Part shown: positions 13,712 to 27,119 of the stretch, one piece after another
Numbering within the stretch: the stretch's first letter is position 1
Layout of the letters: every line of letters starts with the position of its first letter
Assembly (NCBI RefSeq): GCF_000220395.1
Contig: NW_004086130.1
Coordinates: 1-59,808, forward strand
Source of the DNA: Ichthyophthirius multifiliis
Taxonomy: Eukaryota > Ciliophora > Oligohymenophorea > Hymenostomatida
Length of the DNA stretch: 59,808 nt
Direction: 5' to 3'
Position numbers and translations under genes: made by a program
The notes under the pieces: model-generated
The model's database searches: none
Seen by the model: only the letters and a program-made list of their open reading frames with translations
What the model was told of the DNA's origin: nothing

Positions 13712-15791
13712 TTTTGTACTGTTAATATTTTGTGTTTATTTAATTTTTTATTATGTTTTGAATAAAAGTAAATTTAGTTATATAATTAAATGAATAATTT
13801 TTTATTCATTTGTTTTAAAAAATAAAAATATATTTTTATTATTATTTTTAATTTATGATTATATGGTATTATTATTTTTTTGGGTATAATCATAATAAAT
13901 ATTGAAAGAAAAATAAGTTTTTTGTTCCTTCTTATATAAATAAATATTTTCTTAAAATTAAAAACTTTAAATCATAATAATACATATGTTTAATTTAACT
14001 TATAGAAATTCATATCAAATTTTTAAATTATATTAAAATTATTATACTAAAAAAATAAAAAAATATTATAAATATAAACCTTTAGAAGTAAAATATAGTT
14101 TTTTTTATGTTTTGATATTTATGCAAAATTAAGAAAAACCAAAGCAAGTAATAAACACTATTATAAATATTATTTTAATTTAATATAATAATTTTTAATT
14201 TATATTTTTATACACTATTTTTATTTCTTAATTTTTGTACAATAATATATTACTTTTATTAAAGAATTTTTCTATTACTATAATTTAAAATAAATAATAA
14301 TTTATATAATTTTTTATATATTTATGTAATATTTTTTATTCTAATAATATTTGATATATTTTTTAAATAAGTTTAATATATTATATGTTCAGAAAATTGT
14401 TAAAATAAATAAAAAAATTATTTGGTATTTTTGTTATAAAATAATTGAATTATTATAACTTAATTAATATTTTTAGAAATTTTATATAATAAAAAAAATT
14501 ATTATAATTTAATTTTATAATATATAAATTAATTTTTATTTTATTTTTTAATCATAATATTATTTTAGTTTTTTATATATTTAATAATATAAAACTTTTA
14601 TTATAATAATTATTTTTATTTAAAAAATAATTAATTATTTTTTAATAATTAAGAGTATATAAAATGTAAATAAAAACTCAATATATTTATAAGCAAATAT
14701 TAATTTAAACAATAATTTAAAATTAATAATTTTTTTAAAGATAACTAATTATTCTTTATTATAACATTTAGATAAAAATTTTAGCAAAAACTTTATTAAT
14801 TTATTTTTAATTTAAACTAATTATTTAAATAATTATTTTATATTTAAATAAAAAAATTTAAAAATATTTGTAAAAGAAATTAATAAAAAAATATTTTTAA
14901 TATATATTTGTTTAATTTATTTTTGATATAATATATTTGATATAATATAAAATTGAAATTATATATATTATTTTTTAAAATAAAATATAAAAATAATCTT
15001 TATTTTGAAATAAAATGATTATATAGTTTAAATTTATTTAATCTTAATTTATAGTAAATATATTAAATTAATGCGATTTATAGAAATTTTTAATATAATA
15101 TAAATGATTAAAGAAAGTATAAAATCTTTAAATCATAAATATATAACAAAAAAATTTTATCTTTTACTAATTAAAATATTTATATATAATAAAACTTTTT
15201 TATATGAAATTTTTATATTATATTTTTATAGCATATTTCTTATTATTTATGAATTTGAAATCTAATTATTATTTATTTACAAAGATATTAAAGTATATTT
15301 TAAAATACAAATATCATTTTTATAGTTGAAAAATAATAATATATATTTATGAGTTAAATTATAATTGTATTTTTTATTTATTGTATTTATTAATATTATT
15401 TTTTTCTAACAAAAAAAAATATAAATTTAAATATTAAAAACATAAATAATTATCTAAATCTCAAAAATTATATAAATAATTAATTAATATTTAAAATATA
15501 TTATAATAATCATATATTTTATATATTATTATTTCTCTAAATTTATAAAAACTGTTTTTATTTAAAAAATATTTAATTTTATTTTTCTTCTAATAAATTA
15601 AATGAATAAATTTTAATTTATTTAATTATTTTAATTGTATTTGTCAATAAATTTATCTTTATTTTAGTTTTTTTTTTTTAATATATATATTCTAGTTTTA
15701 TATATATTATATATAATCAATATTATTTAATTATTAAAAAAATAAAATTTATATTATCCATAAAAATTTAATCATATTATTTAAAATATTA
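13712..15791. other. Long A/T-rich intergenic region
   Basis: About 2.1 kb with very little G or C. No gene or structured RNA seen on either strand. Confidence 0.5.
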
Positions 15792-17105
15792 ATGATTTTA
15801 TAAAAATTAATTCATTTGAAAGAAAAGAATATACATTTTATTTTATGCTAATTATGTCTTTTATTTTTCATAATAATTATAACATCTGCTTTATAGTTAT
15901 TTAGTAAAGAAGCAATATATTTATTTTACTGTTTTCCCATATTATTTATCTACATGTTTTTACACTATTTTTTATTTTGGTATTCTTAAAAAGAACTTAA
16001 AAGATTTTATGCCTTTTTCTATATTATTAATATTGTATAGCTTATTATATTCTCAGTTATATTTTTTAGTATTTATTTTTTGATATTCTATAAAGTTCAG
16101 TAGTATGATGATTTTTAAAAAGTTGAAAATTGCTAAATTTAAGGAAAATAATCAAAAAATTTATCAGGAAATGAATAATATTCTATAAACTACGTAGAAA
16201 TTGAATATGAAGACATAAAATATCTAGGGTATGGTTGTATGTCTAATTAAAATGAATAAAATAAAATTATTTAAAATATTAAACCTTATTAGTTTTATTT
16301 CGAAAACGATAAATATGAAGGATGTGAATAAGAATTTGATAATAGCTATTTAAATAGAATACTTATTAATTAAATTAATAATTAAAAATTAGATTATATA
16401 TCATTGGCAAAAAAAAAGAAAAAAAAAAGCAAAACCTAAAAAAAAAAAACAAATACTCAGGCCAAAACATAAAATAATAACGAAAATTAAATTGATGATT
16501 AAGATGAAGATAGTTGTTTAGATATATATACTTTTAGTAAAGTAAAAATAGCTAGTTGGATGTGTTAATCTAATAATTTGGAATTTTAAGAACTTATAAA
16601 ACCTAGAAGTTGCTATATCTATTTTTTTGGAAATAAAGAAAAAGCATTAGAAAATGGAATAAATCGATAATAAATAAAAGATATAAACGATTTTATTTTA
16701 GTAAGTTTTAATTATCCTTATCATTATCCTTAAAATTAATTCTTATGTTTGATTATTTTCGGTTATTTTCCTTTTATTTAATCTTTTGGAATTATCTTTT
16801 ATAAATTCGCTTTTTATTTATTAAAGAAATTTTAAAAAAATAAATAAGCCCATGATTTAGCTAATTCTGAAGATGCAAAAACAAAAGTAAGCTCAAATGA
16901 AGTTATTTAAAATTAAAAAATTCTTTAATAAAATGTTCTTAATTAAGATATTGAAAATGAAATCAAGAGTTTATAGAATGATAAATAAGAAAAGAATTAA
17001 ATAAATAAATAAAATATTAATCCTAATAATAATTATTAAATAGATCAAAATAATTAATACTTAAGTTAATAAATTAATTTTAACGAAAATAAATAAAAAC
17101 TATGA
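15792..17105 (+). CDS. Multi-pass membrane protein of unknown function
   Basis: One uninterrupted ciliate-code frame from ATG at 15792 to TGA at 17103-17105, 437 residues. Three hydrophobic segments lie near the N-terminus (about 16-37, 41-62 and 72-98), followed by a long soluble part with a lysine run (about 200-212) and an acidic patch (DDQDEDSCLD). A fourth hydrophobic stretch lies near residue 320-345 (QFLCLIIFGYFPFIQSFGII). The tail is Asn/Gln/Lys-rich. It shows no motif of a transporter or channel family I can name. Upstream in-frame sequence is low-complexity, so the ATG at 15792 is the natural start. The soluble loop and tail are presumably on the same side of the membrane. Confidence 0.75.
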
Positions 17106-18220
17106 TATTATATATATATTTATATATATTTTTATAAAACTACCTTTACATTTCTAACTTAAATAAGTATTTTTAATTTATAAATTCAAAATGTTTCCCT
17201 AAAAATAAAATAGCCTTTATATTATACAAAGTATTTTTTTTTTAATTATGAATTTAATATAAAATAAATAAAGTAAAAATATATAAAAATTTTAATATTT
17301 AGTAAAAAATTTAATTATAAAAAAAAATTAAATTAAATTTATTTTCAAATATCTTTTTTTAATAATTACTAATTTTACTTTTTTACATCCTTTATATATT
17401 TTTTACATATAATCAAGCTATTTTTACATTAATCAATTAATATATTCTATTATTATTAAATGCATTAAATTTATAAACCATATTTTAACTTGATTTTTCA
17501 TATGAAATTAAAAAAAAAAAATTTCATTAGTTATTTATTCATTTATTTCTATTATTTTAAATGCGTAAAAATATAGATTAGTTGTCCAATTTTAAGCAGC
17601 TTAAGCAATTTAGTCAGCCTATGTTAATTATAACATGATTACTACTAACTATTAACCTGATTATTATATAGATGTTACTTTTACCTGAAATTAGTTAATT
17701 AGATTAAAAATTTAGCTATTAGATTGAGTATGCCCTTAAATTACATCCTGTAAGAAGTTAAAAAATAAATCATAGAGAATTAATAATATATTGAAGTAAA
17801 CAAACAATATAATATATATTTTTTAGTTTTTTTTTTATAATTATTAGTCTTAATATAGTTAATATGTTGTTTATTTTTTTAAAGGTAAAACTTATATATA
17901 ACATATAAACAATTTTATTTTATTTTAATTTGATTAAAAAAAAATTATTTTAATTATTATTATTTTTTACTAATAAATAATTTCGTATTTATAAATTTCT
18001 ACTTTTTTTTATTTTTTGAAAAATAAAAATTATGTAGATATTAATCTATATAATTATAGAAAAATAATATTAAGTATTTATAAATATATATAATTAATTT
18101 ATATTAATTAAATAAAATAAATACTATTAATTTTATATAAGAAAAAAAATAATTATTTCATTAAATAAATTTTATTTAATAAAAAAGGGTAAAAAATAAA
18201 AAATATAATAATAAGCTATA
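17106..18220. other. Intergenic region with a G+C-raised island
   Basis: Mostly A/T sequence. At about 17560-17790 the G+C is raised and several short frames read like protein (for example a frame with SQLDQKFSYQIEYALKLHPV), but none forms a complete gene and TGA codons break each one. It could be a gene relic, a small intron-bearing gene or a non-coding RNA; I saw no convincing RNA boxes. Confidence 0.35.
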
Positions 18221-19612
18221 ATGGATAAAATAGGTTTCCATTAAGAAAAACATATATAAAAAATCGAAAAAACACCTCATGTATTATGCAAACATAATAT
18301 ATAAATCTCCTAAATTTGTTTAGATAAATAATGTTTAGAACAAAATGATTTTTTGTTATGTAATTAATGTGATAATCACGAAAATCATGAAAAAGTTCCT
18401 TTTACACTTTTAATTAATGACATAATATAAACTTTTGAAACATAAATAGAAAGCTCGTAATTTTATAAAGAAAAATTAGCCCGAACAAAAGCCGAAGCTT
18501 TAAATCTATTATCTGAAGCAAAATTTTTATTGACAAAGAAAATAGAAGATATAAATGGACATATTTCATATTTATATGAGGAGATCGAATAAACATTAAT
18601 TAAAAAAACTCAAGAGCAATAAAGAAAATAGACAAATACAAATATTTAAATATTATTAAATTCCAAAACATAAAACTAGTTAAAAAACGAAATAAGAAAT
18701 ATTATGAATAAAACCTATTTTGATGAAAACGAGGGTATATTTTATATAGAAAAGGATAGAAATATTAAAATATTCGAAAAATTTAAAAGTGAAAACCATT
18801 AAAGATTAAATCAATTTTTAAAAGATACAATAAATAAAATAAGTTAGGTTTTAGAAAATAAAGAGCATGAAATCAGTCAAATACTAAATATAAAGAAAGA
18901 CTAATTTTTCGAAATAAAAAAAGAGAATAAAATATGCACAAATGACGCAGTATTGGAAAATACACTCTGTTTATAAAACTCTATATATAATTAAAGTAAT
19001 TTAGAATATAAGGGGAGTGAATAAATGGATTCTTTATTAACAAAATCATTTTAGAATATAAATTAATAATTTCTTTTTAGTAATAAATTTAAACATTAGA
19101 ATATTAGAATTGATAAGAATTAAATCATAAATGATAAATATTTAAATTAAAATCTTTATTATAGGACTTAAATTATTGTTCCTGATTTAGAAAGTTTAAC
19201 TCCTTCCATAAAATAATGGAGTTTAAAAATAGTTCGATAGTTTCCACATTGGATTGGAATCGGAATTTGTCATATAAATGAAATTAAAGAAAGAAATTTT
19301 GAGTTTTTGGATAACATGTTCACTTTTTAAAATGATGATCTTAATTCTAGAAATGATAATCATTTTTGTTATTTAATTACTACACATGGATGGGCTTTCT
19401 AGCATTAAAAAAAACCATTTAGAAGTTCTTTTAAACTAAGTAAAGGAGATGTTGTTACTTGTAGATTTGATCCATTTAAAAGTTTATTGATTTTTTATAA
19501 AAATGATGACTTATCTACGTCTTTTAATATGGAATTTTAAAGAATATGTTCTAATAAATTATATCCATGTATTATTTTATGGTATCCAGATGATTCTGTA
19601 TGTTTAATATGA
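18221..19612 (+). CDS. B-box, coiled-coil and SPRY-like protein (TRIM-like without RING)
   Basis: Single exon of 463 residues, ATG at 18221 to TGA at 19610-19612. Near the N-terminus a Cys/His cluster has B-box zinc-finger spacing: LCKHNIQISQICLDKQC followed by LLCNQCDNHENH. A charged helical region follows (about 65-270, with EALNLLSEAKFLLTKKIEDI), predicted coiled coil. The C-terminal 160 residues resemble a SPRY/B30.2 domain: HWIGIGICH, CYLITTHGWAF, KGDVVTCRFDPFKSLLIFYK and LYPCIILWYPDDSVCLI. There is no RING finger, so an E3 ligase activity like that of animal TRIM proteins is not implied; a scaffolding or binding role is more likely. B-box plus SPRY-like proteins form large families in ciliates. 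Confidence 0.82.
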
Positions 19613-20532
19613 TGTTATGGAATAATATTTTTTGTTTTATAAAATAAAAATTATATGTTTGTCTAAAAAATAATATTGTGGGATTATTTTAATAAGATTT
19701 TATGTTTTTTTATTTTTTTTTTTTTAGAATTTATTATAATAGTCTATTTTTATTATTTTTTAAATATAAAATTTTCATATAATTTGAATTAAATAATTAA
19801 TTTCAAATAGTGTATTGATTTTTTTTTTATTGCCTTTTTTGGTTAATTTAAAATTTATATAAATTATTTTACATCAAAATTTTTAAGTTGACATTCTTTA
19901 ATTTTTATAATAGTTTATTCATACCGAAAAATCATTTTAATAATAGATTTATGATTTTAATAATCTAAAATTAATTGTAATTTTTATATAACTATATTTT
20001 AAGATAATTTTATTAATTATTTTAATTAAAATCAACTAAATTAGAGATAAAAAAAAATATTTTTTTTATAAAAAAATATGAATTTAATAAGTTTATTTAT
20101 TTTATAAAAACTATAATTTGTTGATTTTAAAAGGTAAATTCTAACGAAAATAATAAATGAAATTAGTTAAAAAATAAAAAAATCTATATAAAAGTATATT
20201 TATTTTTTTAAAAACAAAATGTGCCTGCTTTTATTTAATAAAGATATTATTTTTAGTTTTTATACAAAAAAATATCCCTAAATTTTACTATATTTAAACA
20301 TAAAATATTTCCTTACTTATTTTATTTTTATTAAAATTAAAATTTGTCTTTTTATTTAATTAATGCAGGTTTTAAAAAACATATTCAAATAAAATTAAAC
20401 TGACTCTACTATGCTTATTTGCATAAAAAAGTATTTTTTTTTTATAAATATAAAAATATATATTATATATTTTTATAAAATAAATAATCAATTATCATTA
20501 GTCACATTATTATTTTATTCTTATTGTTATTA
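19613..20532. other. Intergenic region between converging genes
   Basis: Lies between the 3' ends of the B-box gene (plus) and NAA30 (minus), so it should hold both transcription ends. Only A/T-rich low-complexity sequence is seen. Confidence 0.45.
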
Positions 20533-21057
20533 TTATTCTTTTAACATTTCTAAAAATCCAACTTTATCAGTAAACCATAATTTTAAACGAAAAGCGTCAT
20601 TTCCATTTAAATAATAATTCATTAATCTTTTTACTCTTGCGAATCCTAAATTTTCATATAACTTTAAAGCAGCTTTATTACAATATTCTGTTTCTAATAC
20701 AATTTCTTCAGCCCCCATTTTTCGACTCTTTTCTATAAACATTTCAGCTAATTTCTTTCCTATTTTTAATCTTCTGTATTCTTTTTTTACAACTACCATA
20801 CCAACGTAAGCCCTCATCCTTTAGCTTGTACGATGTTTGTTTAAGTTTCCGATTATAACGCCTATTATTTCGTCATTGTAATATGCCAAAAATGATAAAT
20901 CTTACCATTAATTTACAAAATAACGATATGTATATATTGAATATGGTTCGCTTAATTCTGTTTCTATCATTTTCATCATTGTTTATAGTTAATTTTCATC
21001 TTTATAAGTTTTATAATGAACTTTAGATGGATCAAGAGCTTAGTCTTATGTCTACAT
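20533..21057 (-). CDS. NAA30: N-alpha-acetyltransferase 30, NatC catalytic subunit
   Basis: Single exon of 174 residues, ATG at 21057 to TGA at 20535-20533. It matches NAA30 (Mak3) along nearly its whole catalytic domain: [17 protein letters not shown], the strand [13 protein letters not shown], the [21 protein letters not shown] segment with the acetyl-CoA loop (RRLKIG), [20 protein letters not shown], then [23 protein letters not shown]30 with its NatC partners acetylates cytosolic proteins starting with Met followed by a hydrophobic residue. The protein lacks the long N-terminal extension of the animal form. An internal ATG at 20817 would drop the first strands of the fold; the upstream ATG is needed and includes several Gln codons written TAA/TAG. 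Confidence 0.95.
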
Positions 21058-21622
21058 ATTTGATTTTTTTTTTTTAAAAAAAGAAAATATAATAACTATG
21101 AAATATTAATTTCTAATAAAAATAATATTTATTTTACTTTATTTTTTTTAACTTTTTAGAAAAAAAGATATTTTAGTTGAATTATTTTTTTTTTAATTAG
21201 AAATTTTATTTATGAAAAATAATATTAATTTTATATAATAAATTTTTAATTAATAAAAATGCATCAATATTTAATTTAGAAGTTATTTTTAAAAAAAATT
21301 TAAAAAACTTTATTAATTTATTAAATTTTATTAATTATATATTTAAAATCATATTTTGAAAATTAATAATATCTTTTAATATAAAAATGAATAATTAAAA
21401 TAATGTAAAATTTTAATTAAAAATAATAATATTAATAATAATAATATTAATATTAATAATAATAATAATAAAATTTATTATAATAATATTTCAAAAAATT
21501 ATAATATATTTAAGAATATAAAATTTAAAAAAATAAGAAAATATTTATATCTATTATTACTAACGAAAATTTATATATATTATATTTAATATATTATTTA
21601 TTTAATTTTTCTCTTAATTTTC
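21058..21622. other. A/T-rich intergenic stretch
   Basis: Contains short AAT/ATT repeats around 21420-21490. No gene seen. It is the 5' flank of NAA30 and the 3' flank of the next minus-strand gene. Confidence 0.45.
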
Positions 21623-22150
21623 TCATTCGATTATTATAGAGGGTTTAAATATTTTTTTAATTTTTTAAAATTTACTTTTTAAATCATTAAAATTAATATT
21701 ACTTTAATAGTTTTAATTAATTTTTTAAATCTGACTACTTTTTATTTTAATATTATCTTATTTTATTCTACTTATGACATTTTAAATTGAACTTTGTAAA
21801 TTTTATTCTTTTAAATCAATAATTTTATTTTTAATTTAAGTATTTTATTAATTTTTGTGTTATAAATTAATTGTATTTATTTTCTTTTCATTTTTTATAT
21901 CTTAATTAGGCTTTATTTATTTTTTGATATTTTCATTCGAATCTTTATTTATATGGATTAACTTTTAATACTGTTTAAATCCTTTTTTAACATTATTAGT
22001 ATTATTATTAGTATTATTATTTTTTTATAAATTTAATTTCATATTGGTTTGAATCTATACGAGTTTAATAAAACTTTCATCTTCCATTTAATTTGATTTT
22101 TAAAAGGGCTACTCTTATTAATATTAATTATTTATTTCTTAAATTTGCAT
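21623..22150 (-). CDS. Small hypothetical protein, Asn/Lys/Gln-rich
   Basis: A continuous ciliate-code frame of 175 residues from ATG at 22150 to TGA at 21625-21623; a second in-frame ATG lies at 22087 (MEDESFIKLVQIQTN). The protein is hydrophilic, with segments such as VISRIKQDNIKIKSSQIQKI and a C-terminal FNDLKSKFQKIKKIFKPS. No domain or membrane segment is seen and no family is recognised. Absence of TGA over this length and its mixed composition favour a real gene, but it could be the last exon of a longer one. Confidence 0.55.
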
Positions 22151-22880
22151 TTTAGATTTTTTTAATATATATTAATTTATTTATATTTAATTTGTTTATA
22201 AAATAAATAATTAAAAATTATTATTAAATTATTATAATTTTTTTTTTATTTTTTATATAATAATAAAATAATTTATTTGATTATTTTTTTAATTATTAAT
22301 TTGTATATTACATAAAAAAATTATTTATTTTTATGGATAATAATTAATTATTTTTTTATATATTTTATTTAATCTTTGGTATAAATTCTTTTAGTATTAT
22401 GAATAACTATTAATTTTTGCAATCAAATCATTAAAATATTATTATACTTTACTATTCTATTATTTTAAATTTTTTTCTTATATTGTATTTTTTTTGTAAT
22501 AAAACAATTTAAAAACAAATTTTTAAATTAAAAATTTAATTTTATATCAGTATAAAAAATAAATGTATATTTATAAAATGATAAATGATATATATCTATA
22601 ATTTTTATGAAATAATTATTTTAACAAAAATAAAGGAATATTTTTGTTAAAAAATAAATTAATTAATATTTTATTTAATTTTAAAAAATTTTATTTAAAA
22701 TTTGAAGTGTTTTTAAATATATATTTAATTTAATCTTAAAATAATAAAAAATATATTTTAATTTTTTTTTTATTTTAAATAATAAATATATATTAAAAAA
22801 AAAAAAAATGTTTCAAACATACAATAATTAAAAAACTATATAAATTTAAAAAAAAAAATAAAAAAAAATAATCTTCGTTA
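22151..22880. other. A/T-rich intergenic stretch
   Basis: Between the small hypothetical gene and the 3' end of eIF3c. Low-complexity A/T, no feature seen. Confidence 0.45.
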
Positions 22881-25328
22881 TCAATAAGCTCTTTTTGTAT
22901 TTTTTTTGGTTCCTCTTTTACCAGGAGGGGCAGCTTAAAATGTTGCTTTTTTCTTTTATTTAGCTCTATTTTATTTTATAAATAACAGAAAATTAAATAT
23001 GTATTTACATGAATCCTTATTTATTAGTTTAATCATTTAGTTCATCTTCCTATTTATTTCCTTGAGTTTATGATTAGTTTCCAACTTTTTTATCCTTTAA
23101 AAAATAAAAAATTATAAAAATATATAAATATAATACCAAAATTTTTTAGTTTTGATTTTAAGTATTTTAGATTTAGTCTATTAATTTAGAACTTATACTT
23201 TGTAAAGAAGTTCTATCTACATGCTCAAAAACTATATGAAGTTAATTATTAAGAGTATGTATATGTGCATTTAATTCATTAGAAGAAATCATCTTTTTTT
23301 ATTTTATTTATAAAAAAAAGAAAATTTAAATTAGATTATTACTTTAAATGTAATTGCATTTATTTCAGTTTCACTTAATTCGAATTTTTAAGATAATTCA
23401 CTTAAACTTACACTATCAAAAGAATTTTTAAAAGTATATAAATGGCATTTATAGGATTATTCTTTAACTCTTTGGAGTAATATTTTTTTAGTCTTTTTTT
23501 TTATTTTTTATTAATGTTGCGTTATCAAAAAATATATATATTTTATTTACTTCTTCACAATACAAAGCTCCATTCCATACAGGTGCTTCAATAATTAATT
23601 TATAGCAATTTTTCCAATTTCCTTTTTGTAATTCTTTACTTGCAGCATAGATATATTCTTTACTAGATTCCGGAACTCCAACAAAGTGCTTTATTTTTAT
23701 TATTGTATAAAAAAAATATATAGTAAAAATAATTACACTTCTGTTATATTATTCACATAGCTTTCTAAACATTCTTGAAAAAATATGTTTATTATAAGAA
23801 TCAGAAATCATATTAGGAATTTCAATAAGCATAGAAACAATTAAATAGAAAGTTTCAATCATATCAACTTTTAAATGTTAATGGGGAGGAAATATCTTTT
23901 TTCTGTCATTTTATGATAAGTATCTTAGTGGATTTTGTCCTATTAATTCTTTGGTTTTTCCTTAACTACATAAATCGTTCAAAAATTAAAATGATTCAAA
24001 TAAATTTCCTTATCTGAATTACCCTAATCCTAATTATACAAGGACTCTATTATATAATGTCTATTTTTTTAAAATATATATATATGTATTATTAAAAATA
24101 TAAAATACTTATATTGTTGAATCCATATTCTATATTGTGTCTGTTATTCTTGACATTAATAAAAGATCTCTCGCTGCATTAATTCTATTATGAATACTAT
24201 GATGATAAACTTAATAAAGAGTTGATCTTGCAATATCTTAATCTGGAGTTCTGTTTATGAGAGAAGACAATTCACTTATTATATTTTCTAGGCTCGTATT
24301 TTCGTCAAAAATATGATCTTTTATTGATAAATTTTTTTATTTGTAATATTTTCTTTATGCATCTAATGTATTTTCATGAATGAAATACATATTTTCAAGT
24401 CTTTAGAATGCAATTTTAGCAGCAATATCTTATAAGCCAATTTAATCATAGAATTCTTAAATTTATTTTCCTAATCTTAATACTTCATAAATATCTCCAA
24501 TTCTTTAAAAGTATTCCTTTTTTATTTTATTTTTTAAAATATATTTATAATTATATAATTAATACCTCTTATGTATGTTCAATAGAATAAAAAGATTTAT
24601 TTAATTCAAATATAATAGTGTTATAGAAAGTAGAAATAGATTGAACTATATTTTTTTAATTGTAAAATTTATTATCTTCTTATAATTAATATGTATTATA
24701 TTAATTTTCCCTATTTTCTGGAATTTTTAACTTTTCTAAAAGTAATTGTACATTATCAAAGGTTTATTGCCAAAGATTCTTTGTCATATAAATGCTTTGC
24801 ACTTGTTTTGAATAATCGATTCTTATAGGAATTAAAATTTAAATAATTTCAATTATGAATTATGTATTATCTTATTTTTCATAATATTTTAAATATTCGT
24901 TTAATATTTAATAGGCATATTTTAAATCAAATTATTTGGAAGTTCTTTTTTTTTTATATATAAATAAAAAAAAGAATAAAAATTACCTATTTTTAACAAA
25001 ATCTTTTAATATACTAATTGTTCCTTCATAAGAAGTATTAATAACAATTTCTTTTTCTTTAGAAACTTCAGTAATTTTATAATCAATGTTATCTTTATTA
25101 ACTTTTTATTTCTTATGCTTATTATCATCTTATTTCTCTTCATCTGAAGATTCACCTAAGCTTTTTTCTTTCTCAACTTCATTTTTTTTACCTGGTTTTA
25201 AAAGCCAAAATTTTCTTCTTACCATAGGATCATCTGATTCTAGAGGGTGAATAGAATCATCAGATGAATCTGATTTAAAATCACTATCTGTTTATTCACT
25301 TCCACTTTCGTCTTCTGTAGTTTAAGTA

Positions 25329-25364
<36 letters not shown>

Positions 25365-25878
25365 CAAACAAAAAATTATTTAAATTAATAGAAGAAAAAA
25401 AAATTACCTCTTTAAACTTGATTAAAATTTAAATTATATCTTTATTCATCTTTGTTATATTACGTTTTATTGCATTAAAAGCTTTACTATTTGCTTAAGA
25501 TAATTTATCTTTTTCTTCTTTGCTGAAATTACGAAGTTTATCATCTAAACGATATAATACTCGGATATAAAATGATGGAATTCCTGTTTCATCAATTACT
25601 TTTTTGGCTTTCTCTAATTCTTTGTTGAGTTTTTTGAATTCTTCTTCAACTTAAGTAAATTCATGTCTTTCTAATTTTTATTTAATGTTGCTTATTATTT
25701 CCTTCATTTGGTTAAATCTTTTGTCTTTTTCACTTAAGACTTTCCTTTTTTCATCTTCTTCACTTGAAGAGTCTAATATGTCCATCATTTCGTTTTTTGC
25801 TCTTCTATCATCTTGTTCTTAGCTGCGATCTGATTCGGAATCACTTTGATCGTTTTTTCCTTAATTAAAGAAACTCAT
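22881..25878 (-). CDS. EIF3C: Translation initiation factor eIF3 subunit c
   Basis: Minus-strand gene, ATG at 25878 to TGA at 22883-22881, with several short introns. The N-terminus is acidic and Ser-rich (SDSESDRS, LDSSSEEDEKRK) and then matches eIF3c: KRFNQMKEIISNIKQKLERH, GIPSFYIRVLYRLDDKL, NSKAFNAIKRNITKMNKD. Later exons give ARSTLYQVYHHSIHNRINAA, RDLLLMSRITDTIQNMDSTI, TLYNRVLVQLGLGQFRQGNL and ETFYLIVSMLIEIPNMISDS, all in the order of human eIF3c; the PCI region follows. The C-terminus is basic (AAPPGKRGTKKNTKRAY). Clear introns include 24945-24986 and 24517-24565. The intron at 25315-25407 contains a 28-base T-run (plus strand) and its ends do not join the flanking frames in phase, so the assembly or splice site there is suspect. 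eIF3c is a core scaffold of eIF3, binding eIF1, eIF5 and the 40S subunit. Confidence 0.93.
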
Positions 25879-26145
25879 TTGTTTTTTTTTAATTTAATAT
25901 TATTTATTTAGTTTTTATTTTATTTTATTTTTCTTCTTTTTTTTTTTTTTTTTAGATTTATTTTTATTTGTTTTTAATTTTAAATCTTTTTTCACTTTTT
26001 TTATGTTTTTATTATTATAATAATTAAGCTTAATAAATACTTTTTTTTATTAAAAATATATAATAATAATATTAAAATTTATATAAATTTTGATTAATTT
26101 TTTATATATAGCTATTATTATATATAAACTCTAATTTAATTTTCA

Positions 26146-26598
26146 TCATTATCCTTCTTCTTATTCATCTGAGAAAACAATTTCGTCATCTTTATCAAAT
26201 TACATATCATTTGTTTGTTTATTTTGCTTATTTTTCAAATATTCTTTATATTCTTAAGAGTTTTAAAGCATTTTTACTTATTATTTAGTATATAAATCAG
26301 TATGTTCCTAAAAGGAATCCATATCATATTTTCTACTAGTTATATTTAAATTCTTAGGTTAGTTTATTTTATAATTAACACATAAAATTACAATTATTAA
26401 AGCAAACGTTATAATTTCAAAAATAATAAATTTTTATGAATACTTAATTTCCAATAAAATTTCATCTGGAATTTAGATTTTAATTGTTATTAAAAAAGAT
26501 ACTAATAATGCAAAAAATATAAAATATTTAATTAAATAATTATTATTTTTTTTTGATTATTATGAGTCTAAAACGTTTTTTTTTTAATATTTTTCCAT
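26146..26598 (-). CDS. Small membrane protein with two transmembrane segments
   Basis: Single exon, 150 residues, ATG at 26598 to TGA at 26148-26146. Two hydrophobic helices lie at about 28-46 (YFIFFALLVSFLITI) and 60-78 (FIIFEIITFALIIVILCV), joined by a short loop (QIPDEILLEIKYSQK). The tail is hydrophilic and ends in an acidic stretch (DKDDEIVFSDEQEEG). The hairpin plus acidic tail could suit an ER or vesicle protein, but no family is recognised. About 270 bases separate it from the start of eIF3c. Confidence 0.7.
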
Positions 26599-27119
26599 TT
26601 TTTTTAAAGAAATAAATCTAATTATTATTTTATTTTTATAAAAAAAAAAAATATATAATTCTTATATTTATGAATTAAAAAAAATATAAAATAACATATA
26701 TAATAAATATTTTTAGAAAAATTATGAAATTTTTAACTTTTTTATTATATATTTTATGCTTATATAATATTCTAAATGATAAAAAGCTTGAATTAAAATA
26801 AGATTTTAATTATTTTTTTGTATTTTCCATAACAGATTACCTATATATTAAAATAAGTTATAAATTAATTAAATTTTTATATACTATTAGTTTATGAATT
26901 AATATTTTTATTATTAATTATTATTTTATTTTTTAAATTATTAATTTAATGAAAAATTTTCTTATTTAATTTATCTTTTTGTTTGTATATACCTGCAGAT
27001 TTTATATCTATTTTGCCTTTTTTTTTTTGGTTTTTATAAAAAAAAAAAAATTAATAAAATTTATCTTCTTATATTATAATTAATGTTATATTTATTAAAT
27101 GTTTTAATTTTATAAATTT
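26599..27119. other. A/T-rich intergenic stretch
   Basis: No clear gene. One minus frame stays open because TGA is rare here, but its composition is low-complexity. Confidence 0.4.
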
